Of a stretch of 64,000 nucleotides of DNA, positions 25,644 through 34,040 are shown one piece after another. Position numbers and translations under genes: made by a program. The stretch spans positions 16,324-80,323 of the forward strand of contig CAYSAQ010000007.1 in assembly GCA_964429235.1 (NCBI GenBank). Direction: 5' to 3'. Each line of letters starts with the position of its first letter. The first letter of the stretch is position 1. The DNA is from CAYSAQ01 sp964429235 (lineage in GTDB: Bacteria; Margulisbacteria; Riflemargulisbacteria; GWF2-35-9; DYQY01). The notes beneath the pieces are model-generated. The model searched no databases. It had not been told where the DNA came from and saw only the letters and a program-made list of their open reading frames with translations.

Positions 25644-26054
25644 TTGAAAAATAGCGTGAACATTCAAGGTAATCCAGCTCAGTATTCAAATATAATCAAT
25701 AACTCACTCTATAATGCAGTGTCTGGCGCAAAAGAAAACCCTGCTGCCCAGCAAGTTACAGCTGAACAAATATTTAATAGATTCTTTAAAGGCGTTAAGT
25801 CTAAGGATGAATTTAAGAAGAAAATTAAGAAAACATTAACAGGTATTAATCAAAACCTATCTGATGATGATATTGATGATATTTTAGGCTCGTTAGAAGC
25901 AGAAGAACAACCGCCATTTTGTGCTTCATATAGCGAAGAAGGTGTTAGCGAAGGAATGAACCTTCAAGATAACCTTACAAGGGCTGATATCTATGACGTT
26001 ATGTTAATGTTCTATCAGGACATTTATGGCGAAGCTGCAAAAAAAATAGGCTAA
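25644..26054 (+). CDS. Hypothetical acidic protein
   Basis: 136 residues from a TTG at 25644; a GTG at 25656 is an equally possible start. Features: VTAEQIFNRFFKGVKSKDEFKKKIKKTL, an acidic LSDDDIDDILGSLEAEEQPPF linker and a helical end. No signal peptide or known domain. Divergent from the kinase pair. Confidence 0.6.
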   Translation: MKNSVNIQGNPAQYSNIINNSLYNAVSGAKENPAAQQVTAEQIFNRFFKGVKSKDEFKKKIKKTLTGINQNLSDDDIDDILGSLEAEEQPPFCASYSEEGVSEGMNLQDNLTRADIYDVMLMFYQDIYGEAAKKIG

Positions 26055-26120
26055 AATAATTCTATATAATCTGGTTTCTGTTTTTTCAATATGTTAATAT
26101 ATAAGGGCAACGTTTGGAAA

Positions 26121-26161
26121 GAAGCCCTCGGTTTCCCCACCCCCTGTATGGCGAGGGCTTC
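26121..26161. repeat. Ten-base inverted repeat upstream of the ABC transporter
   Basis: GAAGCCCTCG (26121-26130) and CGAGGGCTTC (26152-26161) flank a C-rich 21-nt loop. It is distinct from the double-hairpin repeats. It lies 28 nt before the ATP-binding protein gene and may be a leader hairpin or a leftover element. Confidence 0.55.
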
Positions 26162-26188
26162 AGTCAAAATTTTAGTAGGTACCCAACG

Positions 26189-26929
26189 ATGAAAAAAATC
26201 TCTATTAAAAACTTAAAATTTTCTTTAGACGGCAATCAAATACTTGATGATGTTAATGTTGAGTTTGTTGAAAACAACTTGTATTTGATAGTAGGAAGAA
26301 ACGGTAGTGGGAAGTCTACTTTTTTGAAGATTTTAAATAAGCAACTTACGGCTACTTCCGGCGAGATAGTAATAAATGGAAGAGATATAAACGAATATTC
26401 TAACAAAGAGCTAGTATCCAAGATTGCATATCTTCCTCAAAAAATAACATTTAATGCTCCTTATCTAGTGCGCGAGTTGTTGGAGATGTCTATGTATTCA
26501 AGTGAATTTGTTTCAGAAGATATTATTAAAAAATCTATAAAAGAATTCCAATTAGAAAAACTTATCAACAAGCCTATTACTAGGTTAAGTGGAGGAGAAA
26601 TTCAGCGAGTTTTATTGGCTTCTACATATTTGGTTGGCGGCAAGTTTATTCTATTAGATGAACCATTTAGTTTCTTAGACCCAGGGCAGCGAGATTTAAT
26701 TTTCAGGCAGATAAAATCTTTGCATGAGCAGAATGTGCGGACTTTTATTTTGGTGGTTAATAGCTTAGAAGAGATTTTTATGTTTAAGGATTTAGATCGA
26801 GTAAATATTCTAACTCTAGATAATCAGAGGTTTAACCACTATGAGTCAATGGATAAGAGTTTCATTAAAGCTTTGTCCGAATTGTTTAATATTTCCTTAA
26901 CGAAGGAAGGTGCTATTGATGAAAAATAG
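26189..26929 (+). CDS. ABC transporter ATP-binding protein, FecE/BtuD type
   Basis: 246 residues from the ATG at 26189; an upstream in-frame reading from 26114 runs through the hairpin element and is rejected. Walker A GRNGSGKSTFLK, Q-loop YLPQKITF, signature LSGGEIQRVLLA, Walker B FILLDEPFSFLDP. Powers uptake by the permease encoded next, overlapping it by 11 nt. The substrate class (iron chelate, haem or cobalamin) follows from the permease family only. Confidence 0.9.
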   Translation: MKKISIKNLKFSLDGNQILDDVNVEFVENNLYLIVGRNGSGKSTFLKILNKQLTATSGEIVINGRDINEYSNKELVSKIAYLPQKITFNAPYLVRELLEMSMYSSEFVSEDIIKKSIKEFQLEKLINKPITRLSGGEIQRVLLASTYLVGGKFILLDEPFSFLDPGQRDLIFRQIKSLHEQNVRTFILVVNSLEEIFMFKDLDRVNILTLDNQRFNHYESMDKSFIKALSELFNISLTKEGAIDEK

Positions 26930-27884
26930 AACACTTTTTGTATTTGGTGCTGTTTTGTTGATTCTTTTCTTGTCACCATTTTTAGGGGAGCAGTTTATCG
27001 GAATTGATGCCCTGTTACATAATGATCAAGCAGCGTATATATTTATTAATTATAGAATCCCTAGAGTTCTTTTAGCCTTCTTGGCAGGAGCTGGATTGTC
27101 AGTAGCTGGTTTGATCTTTCAATCTCTGTTTTGTAATGTATTGGCAACTCCATATACTTTGGGAATATCTACGGCAGCTTCTTTTGGGGCTTTGCTCGCT
27201 ATGGCAACAGGCGTTAGCTTTAGTATTGGCATTTTTGATCAGACAGTCTTATTTGCAATAGTTTTTGCGAGTATTTCAATGGGATTTATTTATTTGGTAA
27301 GCAGAAAATATGCAGAAGGTCGAATGTCTGATGTGTTGTTAATAGGAGTTGCTTTAAACTTCTTATTTTCTAGCTTAATAATGTTGATACAGTTTAGATT
27401 AGATTACCTTAATGCGTTTAAGTTTATGCATTGGTTGTTTGGGAGCATTCGCAATGTTTCATTTGAAGTTGTAATATTTGAAGCCATTATTTTAGTTATT
27501 GCTTTGAGTTTTGTGTTTTTGTTAAGAAAAGAGTTAGACCTGCTTAGTTTAGGAGAAGAATTTGCTCAGAGCAGAGGAGTGAATGTTTTATATGTAAGAT
27601 GGGTGCTGATTTTGGTGGGTTCTTTGACAGTAGGTTCAGTTGTGTCATTTTTTGGGCCGGTTGCTTTTGTTGGATTGATTGTTCCAAATATTTCAAGGAT
27701 GGTAGTTGGGGTTGTTCATAAGCGATTAGTAGTAGCTACTGTATTTATTGGCGGAAGCCTGCTTGTTTTTGCAGATGTTTTATCAAGAGTATTATTTTCT
27801 CCAGTTGAGTTGCCTGTTGGTATTTTCACTTCATTTATTGGAGCAGGAGCATTCTTTTTTCTAGTATTGGCGAGAAGACGTTGA
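26919..27884 (+). CDS. ABC transporter permease, FecCD/BtuC family
   Basis: 321 residues from the ATG at 26919 with GAAGGAAGG just upstream. About nine or ten hydrophobic helices. Family hallmarks: NYRIPRVLLAFLAGAGLSVAGLIFQSLFCNVLATPYTLGIS near the N-terminus and VSFFGPVAFVGLIVPNISRM towards the C-terminus. No periplasmic binding protein or TonB receptor gene lies nearby, which is unusual for this type. Confidence 0.92.
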   Translation: MKNRTLFVFGAVLLILFLSPFLGEQFIGIDALLHNDQAAYIFINYRIPRVLLAFLAGAGLSVAGLIFQSLFCNVLATPYTLGISTAASFGALLAMATGVSFSIGIFDQTVLFAIVFASISMGFIYLVSRKYAEGRMSDVLLIGVALNFLFSSLIMLIQFRLDYLNAFKFMHWLFGSIRNVSFEVVIFEAIILVIALSFVFLLRKELDLLSLGEEFAQSRGVNVLYVRWVLILVGSLTVGSVVSFFGPVAFVGLIVPNISRMVVGVVHKRLVVATVFIGGSLLVFADVLSRVLFSPVELPVGIFTSFIGAGAFFFLVLARRR

Positions 27885-27909
27885 TGCAAAAGCTTTTTTT
27901 TAATACAAT
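27881..27909 (+). promoter_or_regulatory. Promoter of the Fis-HTH gene, leaderless
   Basis: TTGATG (27881-27886), 17 nt, TACAAT (27904-27909), then 7 nt to the ATG. It overlaps the end of the permease gene. Confidence 0.6.
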
Positions 27910-27916
27910 ATAAGTC

Positions 27917-28609
27917 ATGAGCAAGAATGTGTTTTTATCAATTTTAGAATTATATGAGCTTCCTGTTTTTTTAGACAGAGAAGAGTTTTACGATAAAGTT
28001 GTTAGTTATCTATATATGCAGTTTAGATTTAAGCAGATAGAGGGTGTTAATAAATCTGAATTAGGATTTGACCTTTCACTATTTGATGATGGAGCTATTG
28101 CCTGTGTGTTAGCAGATAAAAAAACATATAAATTATCAAAGAAAAATATTTTAGACTTAAATGATATTAAGAAAATCATTATTTGTGTTGATAGGTCAGA
28201 GATGAAGAATTTTATCTCCTTTAAGCTTGGCAAACAGGTTGTTGGTAAATTTGAAAAATTAAAAGAGTTAAAGTTGTTTATCTCCAGTATTGAAGCATTT
28301 TTTGAAAGACAAGAAAAAAGTTTTAAAAATGTTCGTAATTATTTAAAGAAAAAAGAGACAATTGTTGCAAAGGAACCAAATGTAGCAAAGATAGTTGCTG
28401 AAAAAGAAGAGGTTAAGACAGGATTTTTACAAGCCACCGCAAAGAATATGCCTGAAAAAATAAAATTAACGCAATCATTAGAGAAGGCAGAGTCTGTGCT
28501 TATTAAAGAGATGCTTAGAAGAACAAAAGGCAAAAAAGTGGAAGCTGCTCAGAGATTAGGCATTACCGAGCGTATGATAGGCTATAAAATAAAGAAGTTT
28601 AACCTATAA
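27917..28609 (+). CDS. Fis-type HTH protein without AAA+ domain
   Basis: 230 residues. The last 45 residues (ESVLIKEMLRRTKGKKVEAAQRLGITERMIGYKIKKF) are a clear Fis-type HTH like the C-terminus of NtrC-family enhancer-binding proteins. The N-terminal 130 residues are an unassigned alpha/beta domain, and a Lys-rich linker joins them. No GAFTGA, Walker motifs or receiver is present, so it cannot itself activate sigma-54 polymerase. It may be a nucleoid-type or repressor protein derived from an NtrC-like regulator. Its stop codon coincides with the edge of a repeat pair. Confidence 0.72.
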   Translation: MSKNVFLSILELYELPVFLDREEFYDKVVSYLYMQFRFKQIEGVNKSELGFDLSLFDDGAIACVLADKKTYKLSKKNILDLNDIKKIIICVDRSEMKNFISFKLGKQVVGKFEKLKELKLFISSIEAFFERQEKSFKNVRNYLKKKETIVAKEPNVAKIVAEKEEVKTGFLQATAKNMPEKIKLTQSLEKAESVLIKEMLRRTKGKKVEAAQRLGITERMIGYKIKKFNL

Positions 28610-28720
28610 TCCTCCGACTTCGTTAACACTCAGCCACCTCCTTTGATAAAGGAGGCTCCTTAAGGTTGAAACAGCCCCCTTTATCAAAGGGGGAAAGATG
28701 CGTAAGCATCAGGGGGATTA
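28608..28720. repeat. Inverted pair of double-hairpin repeats, copies 4 and 5
   Basis: Left unit in reverse orientation (AATCCTCCG edge, CCTCCTTTGATAAAGGAGG hairpin), a spacer of about 20 nt, then a right unit in forward orientation (CCCCCTTTATCAAAGGGGG, GATGCGTAAGCATC, GGGGGATTA). It fills the gap between two convergent genes, and its outer TAA/TTA bases form the stop codons of both. Confidence 0.85.
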
Positions 28721-29434
28721 AAGTTTAAGTATTTGCCAGCGATTTTTCTTTGCAATTACCTTTAGAAGCCTTTTTGGGTTTACCACAATAGGATGTCCCA
28801 CGATTTTTAACATTGGCAGGTCAGAGATGTGATCAGTAAAAGAATAGCTTTGTTCTAAATCGATATTTTCTTCTTTTGCTAATCGTTTCATTCTTTTTAC
28901 TTTTTCTTCGCCATGACAAGGAGTTCCTTGTATATATGATGTATAGAAACCATCTTTTTGTTCTAGCGTTGTAGCCTCTATTTCTCCAAACCCAAAATAA
29001 TCTCTAAACAACCTAGCTACTGGATCTATAGTTGAAGATACGAAATACACCTTGTGTCCATCACTATGTAGTTTTCTTATTCGTTGCTCTATTTCAGGAT
29101 AAATTTTAGGAGTTATTTCTGCATCAAACCATTTTTTCATCAGTGCGTCTAATTCTTTGACATTATTGCGTGTTAGCATAGGGTTTAATACTTTGTTACA
29201 TTTTTCTATAACTTTGCTGAAATCATTAATCCAGTTCATCTTATAAAGCCCATACCAATAGAGCACCAAAAAGATTAATCTAATTGGGAGTAATTTCTTT
29301 TTATAAAAATTTTGGACTAATAAATTTAATGAACCGTTTGGAAATATGGTTTTATCTATGTCCGTAAAAACTGCTTTATTTTGTTGCACATACAAATTGT
29401 ATGCTATGTTCGAGTCCAAATCAAGAATATCCAT
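28718..29434 (-). CDS. HAD-IB family phosphatase (SerB-like)
   Basis: 238 residues. Catalytic motif I FTDIDKTIFPNGSL (Asp25, Asp27), motif II VYFVSSTIDP, motif III near KVKRMKRLAKEE, motif IV SYSFTDHISDLPML. The family includes phosphoserine phosphatases and lipid-phosphate phosphatases; the IB subgroup often has this length. Substrate not determined. TATAAT lies 9 nt before the ATG on the minus strand. Divergent from secG. Confidence 0.85.
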   Translation of the reverse strand: MDILDLDSNIAYNLYVQQNKAVFTDIDKTIFPNGSLNLLVQNFYKKKLLPIRLIFLVLYWYGLYKMNWINDFSKVIEKCNKVLNPMLTRNNVKELDALMKKWFDAEITPKIYPEIEQRIRKLHSDGHKVYFVSSTIDPVARLFRDYFGFGEIEATTLEQKDGFYTSYIQGTPCHGEEKVKRMKRLAKEENIDLEQSYSFTDHISDLPMLKIVGHPIVVNPKRLLKVIAKKNRWQILKL

Positions 29435-29497
29435 TCAGTTTTTATTATAAATAGTGTAATATGTAACATAATAAATCAATATTTAAGGGGCTAAGTT

Positions 29498-29713
29498 ATG
29501 AAAACATTGCTAATTCTTGTACAGGTTGTTTCTGCTATTGCACTAGTTGTTTTAGTTTTACTTCACTCAGCAAAAGGGGAAGGTTTTGGGTCAATCGGTT
29601 CTGGTGCCAAAATGTTCTCTTCTCAAAAAGGCTTAGAAGATGGGCTAAATAGAGTTACAACAACTTTTGCTGTTACGTTTTTAGGCTCAGCAATTTTGCT
29701 AAGCGTCTTGTAA
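29498..29713 (+). CDS. secG: Preprotein translocase subunit SecG
   Basis: 71 residues with two transmembrane helices (LLILVQVVSAIALVVLVLLH and TTFAVTFLGSAILLSVL) joined by the conserved SAKGEGFGSIGSGAKMFSSQKGLED loop. Auxiliary subunit of the SecYEG channel. AAGGGG precedes the ATG. Confidence 0.93.
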   Translation: MKTLLILVQVVSAIALVVLVLLHSAKGEGFGSIGSGAKMFSSQKGLEDGLNRVTTTFAVTFLGSAILLSVL

Positions 29714-29729
29714 TAAATAGGAGGGCCGG

Positions 29730-30389
29730 ATGAAGCTTACATTAAAAGAAAAATTTGATTTCTTATGGCAAGATTTTGTTGCATATGTAGAAGAAGGTAT
29801 AAAAGAAGGAACCTATGCAAAAGAAGTTCAGGACAATTTTCAAGAATTAACAGTTTCGGATATGAAGGTTTTTAAAAATGACGGCAAAGATATGCCATCA
29901 TTCAGGCCATTAGATGCGCCCATTGAAGGTAAGGTTTTATTAACACTTCGAGATGTCGCTATTTTAATAGATGCAGGACTAGAAGATTTTATCGAAGGTA
30001 ATTATATGGGTTTTGTTGGAATGCTCGAGAAGTATACCGAGGAGTTAGATTCTTCAGTATTCAATCAAGTGAACGCTTCAATGTCAGAAATGTCAGGTAT
30101 TCACTATATGCCCTTTTTAAGCGAGAAAGCAAAAAGAGAGTTTGTCGATAAAGCAGACGAGTTGAAAGATTTTTTACCAGTTAGCTTGTTATCATCTCCA
30201 TACTTCTTTGATTTTTCTGCAAACGAAGTTTCATGGCAGGATGGAGCAGTATCACAAGGCAAAGCTCCTACAAAGGCAAAGATAATTCAGCGAGTATTAG
30301 AATCAGAAAATGAAAGATTAAGAGATATTTCTTTTTTAATGTTAAATAAAGAGAATTTAAAAAGTATAGGATTTGATAAGTATTTATAA
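29730..30389 (+). CDS. Hypothetical protein downstream of secG
   Basis: 219 residues, acidic, soluble. No domain recognised. Helical pattern throughout (LKEKFDFLWQDFVAYVEEGIKEG, KRELVDKADEL-like segments). GGAGGG precedes the ATG. Its stop overlaps the start of the next gene (TAATG), so the two are co-translated and probably work together. Confidence 0.65.
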   Translation: MKLTLKEKFDFLWQDFVAYVEEGIKEGTYAKEVQDNFQELTVSDMKVFKNDGKDMPSFRPLDAPIEGKVLLTLRDVAILIDAGLEDFIEGNYMGFVGMLEKYTEELDSSVFNQVNASMSEMSGIHYMPFLSEKAKREFVDKADELKDFLPVSLLSSPYFFDFSANEVSWQDGAVSQGKAPTKAKIIQRVLESENERLRDISFLMLNKENLKSIGFDKYL

Positions 30390-30898
30390 TGATTCAAGAG
30401 TTATCAACTAAGATAGAGATTTTAGAAGTTCTACAAATTAAAGAACTAAAGGTATATCAAGGATTTTTAGGAATACTGGAGAATCATAGTACTGTGCTTT
30501 TGCCTGATATTGATAAACCAGAAGTCTTAAGCGAAATGATGGCAGCTAAAAAAAAGATGATGGATGAGGTTAATGTTATTGAGGCAGAACTATCTCCAAT
30601 TAGAAAAGAAGTCGCTATAAGTTTTAGTTCAGGTAGTATGGATTTTTTAACTTCAGAAAAAATCGAAAAAATTAAGAGCATGGATATTCAGATTATTGAG
30701 AGTATTTCTCAGATATCGAAGGTAGAACAAGCGCTGACACAAAAGATTCAAAATAAAATGGCAGATATAAGCTCACGATTAAATGAAATAGGAAACAAGA
30801 AGAAAATAAAAAGACAGTATGGCGGCAGCCAGAGTAATTATGTGTCTAAAAAGGAAAACAAAGGTTCTGGTAGTCTTTACTTAGATTTTTCTGGCTGA
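30389..30898 (+). CDS. Coiled-coil protein, possible FlgN/FliT-like chaperone
   Basis: 169 residues, nearly all helical with heptads (QKIQNKMADISSRLNEIGNKKK) and a flexible Gly/Ser tail ending GSGSLYLDFSG. This shape resembles type III export chaperones of the FlgN group, and the flagellar cluster starts about 800 nt away. A separate FlgN candidate exists at 48159, so this may be a paralogue or something else. Overlaps the convergent MerR-type gene by 22 nt. Confidence 0.5.
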   Translation: MIQELSTKIEILEVLQIKELKVYQGFLGILENHSTVLLPDIDKPEVLSEMMAAKKKMMDEVNVIEAELSPIRKEVAISFSSGSMDFLTSEKIEKIKSMDIQIIESISQISKVEQALTQKIQNKMADISSRLNEIGNKKKIKRQYGGSQSNYVSKKENKGSGSLYLDFSG

Positions 30899-31575
30899 AT
30901 CTGAAGTTCTTGAACTAACGCATCTATTGATTCGCCATTTCTAACTCTTTCAATATACTTTTCTCTAATATTGTCTAGATTTTCTGTAGAGCCGTTCTTT
31001 CTTATCCATAGCAAGATAAGCTGATTAATATTATATTTATTGTCAGTTCGTGGTTTAGTTATTGCCTGTTTTGCTTTTTTTATAAGGGCTGTATCGGCAT
31101 TGATAATAGTGTTTATTTTTTCCCAGGCCTCATTTTTTTGGCTTTTAAGAGTCGAGGCTTTGTCCTGTAGTTCTTTTAATTTTAGCAGAGCATCTTCGTT
31201 ATATGCAGAGTAGGGATATCCAGGGACAATGTCGCTAAGCTCGTTTATCTTAAACAATACTGAAAGCAATTCTTCGTTTAGTGCTATGAATCGATCTTCG
31301 GCTTCTTTTAATAAAATAAAGTTTGTATTGGTTATAATTGCTGAGTTTGGACGAACAGTAGCGCTGCTTCTGATAAATGCTTCACCCAAAGAACTTCCCT
31401 TTTTCTTTAGATTAATTATTTGTTTGATAATTTTTATATCATTGTCATTATAGATTCGGATGTTTCTGTTGCCTTTTTCAGGTGAAATATATTCTTTTTT
31501 TTCCCAGTATTGGAGCTGTCGGTGGGAACACTCAGTAATCGCACAAACATCCTTACTTGTATATTGATCGGTCAT
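30877..31575 (-). CDS. MerR-type HTH regulator, divergent from flgB
   Basis: 232 residues from the ATG at 31575 (longer readings would cross the flgB promoter). The N-terminal MerR winged HTH, YTSKDVCAITECSHRQLQYWEKKEYISP, is followed by the wing and NLKKKGSSLGEAF. A helical middle region and a C-terminal domain of about 55 residues (NINQLILLWIRKNG...) carry no known ligand motif. A minus-strand extended -10 TGTTATAAT ends 6 nt before the ATG (leaderless). Sharing its control region with flgB suggests it regulates flagellar cluster 1; this is inference. Confidence 0.8.
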   Translation of the reverse strand: MTDQYTSKDVCAITECSHRQLQYWEKKEYISPEKGNRNIRIYNDNDIKIIKQIINLKKKGSSLGEAFIRSSATVRPNSAIITNTNFILLKEAEDRFIALNEELLSVLFKINELSDIVPGYPYSAYNEDALLKLKELQDKASTLKSQKNEAWEKINTIINADTALIKKAKQAITKPRTDNKYNINQLILLWIRKNGSTENLDNIREKYIERVRNGESIDALVQELQIQPEKSK

Positions 31576-31631
31576 TTTTTTATTATAACACAAAAAATGT
31601 TTTATCAATCCCTTATAAAACCTTGAATTTA

Positions 31632-31660
31632 TTGACACTGTACATAGGCGTTGCTATTAT
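31632..31660 (+). promoter_or_regulatory. Consensus sigma-70 promoter of flagellar cluster 1
   Basis: TTGACA (31632-31637), exactly 17 nt, TATTAT (31655-31660). The flgB ATG begins 7 nt after the -10 box, so the message is expected to be leaderless. Confidence 0.85.
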
Positions 31661-31667
31661 TAAATTG

Positions 31668-32066
31668 ATGTTTTTAGATAGGGGATCGCAAGTTATAAAA
31701 GAGGGGTTGTCGATATCTGCTTTGCAGCATGATTTGATAGCTGAAAATATAGCGAATATATCCACTCCCGGATATAGGCGGAAAGATGCTAATTTCAAAA
31801 TGACCTTATCAGGTATGATGAATGAGGGTATCCCAATGCAAAGAACACATTCAGGACATATCCCATTCAACTTTAATCCAGGACAAATGAACTCAATAAT
31901 TAGAAACGATAACACTACTTCAGTTAATTCTTTTGGGAATAATGTGGATTTAGATAAAGAAATGGTTGGAATGGCTACAAATAATACGTACTTTAACGCG
32001 TTAACATCTTTTGCCAATAAGAAATTCAGAATGTTAGATTCCGTAATTTCAGAGAGGGTTGTTTAA
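31668..32066 (+). CDS. flgB: Flagellar basal-body rod protein FlgB
   Basis: 132 residues from the ATG at 31668. The N-terminal rod signature ALQHDLIAENIANISTPGYRRKDANF is present, as is the family's C-terminal helix. Proximal rod component exported by the flagellar type III system. It starts a seven-gene run to fliJ. No Shine-Dalgarno; see the promoter entry for the leaderless start. Confidence 0.95.
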   Translation: MFLDRGSQVIKEGLSISALQHDLIAENIANISTPGYRRKDANFKMTLSGMMNEGIPMQRTHSGHIPFNFNPGQMNSIIRNDNTTSVNSFGNNVDLDKEMVGMATNNTYFNALTSFANKKFRMLDSVISERVV

Positions 32067-32075
32067 GGTTAGCTT

Positions 32076-32507
32076 ATGAGTTTTTTTCAATCAGCAGCAG
32101 TTATAGGTAGTGGTCTTAGTGTTCAAAGAGAAGTAATGGACGTTATTGCCGAAAATTTAGCAAACATAAATACAATGGAAACTCCCGAAGGTGGACCATA
32201 TCAACGAAAAATTCCAATTATTTCAACTAAAGAGGGCGGAGGAAGTTCTTTTTCAAATGTGTTGGGACAAAGAATACATAAACAGGTTAAAATAGCAGGT
32301 ATTGTTAAGGATCAGTCTCCTCCAATAATGCAATATGATCCAACTCATCCAATGGCAGATAGCAAAGGATATGTTCGTAAGCCTAATATAAACCAAACAA
32401 TGGAAATGGTTAGAATGATGGATGCCTCTAGAGCTTATGAGGCGAATGTGGCAGTATTTAATGCTTCAAAAGCTATGGCTCAAAAATCGTTACAAATAGG
32501 GAATTAA
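32076..32507 (+). CDS. flgC: Flagellar basal-body rod protein FlgC
   Basis: 143 residues. The N-terminal SGLSVQREVMDVIAENLANINTMETPEGGPYQRK signature and the C-terminal NQTMEMVRMMDASRAYEANVAVFNASKAMAQKSLQIGN are characteristic. Proximal rod. In most genomes fliE follows; here fliF follows after one base. Confidence 0.96.
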   Translation: MSFFQSAAVIGSGLSVQREVMDVIAENLANINTMETPEGGPYQRKIPIISTKEGGGSSFSNVLGQRIHKQVKIAGIVKDQSPPIMQYDPTHPMADSKGYVRKPNINQTMEMVRMMDASRAYEANVAVFNASKAMAQKSLQIGN

Positions 32508-32508
32508 T

Positions 32509-34035
32509 ATGACAGAGATAGTTAGAAGGATCTACGAACAGTTAAGAACGGTTTTATCGCAATTAAATATTGCTCAGCGTATTACACTTAGCATGCTTGG
32601 TCTTATCATATTTGTTTCATTTATCGGTATTGGAATTTGGGGCACAAGGCCAGATTTCGTTACTTTATACGCGGGGCTAGAGCAGCAAGATACAGGTGAA
32701 GTAATAAAGAGGCTGGATGATAAGGGCATTGCTTACAAGATAGGCCCTAATGGTTCTTCAGTTATGGTTCCTTCAAAGTACGCTAGAGAGCTAAGAGTAG
32801 AATTAGCTTCAGATGGCATACCTAACGGTGGTGCTAGTGGTTATGAATTATTTGATCAGTTTAAATTAGGAGTAACTGAATTTACTCAAAAGGTAAATTA
32901 TCAAAGAGCGTTAGAGGCAGAATTAGCAAAAACAATTTCTAGCTTATCTCAGATTAGAGCTGTTAGAGTTCATATTGTTTTGCCAGAAGAATCTGTGTTT
33001 ATGGAAGATAAAGATAAAACAACTGCTTCATTAGTTCTTGATGTACTAGGTGGCGCATCATTATCACAGAGTAATGTAAACGGGATTGTGCATCTGGTTG
33101 CAAGTTCTGTTAAAGGCTTAAACACAAAGGGCATAACAGTTGTTGATACTAACGGTAATGTTTTATATGCATATGAAGATGAGGGCATGATTGATTCTGG
33201 ATTGAGCATGAAACAGCTTGATGTACAAAGACAATATGAAAAAACGATGCAGAATAGAATTTCTACAATGTTAAGCCAAGTATTTGGCAACAATTCTTCT
33301 GTTGTAAGAGTAAACGTGAGAATGAATTTTGATAAATCAGAATCGGAAAGTGAGATTTTTCTTCCATCAGAAGAGCGCATAATTAGAAGCGCTCGTGCAA
33401 TGGAAGAAGGGTTTGAAGGTAAAAACGCTGCAAATCCAGCTAATATTGCAACAAATTTAGATGATTCTAATTATTCCAAAATTGACGAGACCACTAATTA
33501 TGAAGTTTCTAAAAAAATAGAACGTTTCACAAGAGCGCCAGGATATATAGAAAAAATATCTGTAGCAGTTATACTTGATAGAAAAATATCGGATGAACAA
33601 AAGACCGATCTTCAGGCAGCAATATCTTCAGCTGCAGGAATCGATGCAGAAAGAGGAGATGTCATTTCGTTAACTAATTTAGTTTTTGATAAAACAACAC
33701 TTGATGAAGTTAATAAGGAGATGGATCAGGAGCGACAGATCTCAATGGCGATGAATATAGCCAAGAACGTTGGCCTTGGTATCTTACTGTTATTTACAGT
33801 ATTCTATGCTAGACGAAGATTAAAAAAATTACAGGCAATAACAGGTTCTGGAGGTTCATGGGGAATTAATGTTACAGATAGCGGCGGTAGCGCAATGCCT
33901 ATTGGAGATCTTGATTCAGAAGTATATGCACAAAAAGAGAGAAGTTCGAATATGAGAAGATCGCTTGATGGAATGGTGAAAGATAATCCCGAAGTATTTG
34001 CTCAGGTTTTAAAGAGATGGCTGAGTGAGGGGTAA
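32509..34035 (+). CDS. fliF: Flagellar MS-ring protein FliF
   Basis: 508 residues. First transmembrane helix about 24-45 (LSMLGLIIFVSFIGIGIW), two ring-building motifs (YAGLEQQDTGEVIKRLDDKGIAYKI; then VRVHIVLPEESVF), second helix about 420-440 (NVGLGILLLFTVFYA) and a C-terminal FliG-binding tail ending NPEVFAQVLKRWLSEG. The inner-membrane MS ring is the base for motor assembly. Slightly short, with a reduced linker before the tail. Confidence 0.97.
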   Translation: MTEIVRRIYEQLRTVLSQLNIAQRITLSMLGLIIFVSFIGIGIWGTRPDFVTLYAGLEQQDTGEVIKRLDDKGIAYKIGPNGSSVMVPSKYARELRVELASDGIPNGGASGYELFDQFKLGVTEFTQKVNYQRALEAELAKTISSLSQIRAVRVHIVLPEESVFMEDKDKTTASLVLDVLGGASLSQSNVNGIVHLVASSVKGLNTKGITVVDTNGNVLYAYEDEGMIDSGLSMKQLDVQRQYEKTMQNRISTMLSQVFGNNSSVVRVNVRMNFDKSESESEIFLPSEERIIRSARAMEEGFEGKNAANPANIATNLDDSNYSKIDETTNYEVSKKIERFTRAPGYIEKISVAVILDRKISDEQKTDLQAAISSAAGIDAERGDVISLTNLVFDKTTLDEVNKEMDQERQISMAMNIAKNVGLGILLLFTVFYARRRLKKLQAITGSGGSWGINVTDSGGSAMPIGDLDSEVYAQKERSSNMRRSLDGMVKDNPEVFAQVLKRWLSEG

Positions 34036-34040
34036 TCTCT

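Noticed and set aside
26055..26188. Cobalamin riboswitch before the FecCD-type transporter
   Set aside because: No B12 box or GCCACTG-type core; only a simple inverted repeat is seen.
26114..26188. N-terminal extension of the ABC ATPase gene
   Set aside because: The extra 25 codons run through the hairpin element and have no ribosome binding site; MKKISIKNLKF at 26189 is the normal family start.
31557..31667. Extended FlgB N-terminus
   Set aside because: It would cover the consensus promoter TTGACA-17-TATTAT and the divergent MerR promoter, and FlgB proteins start near MFLDRGSQ.
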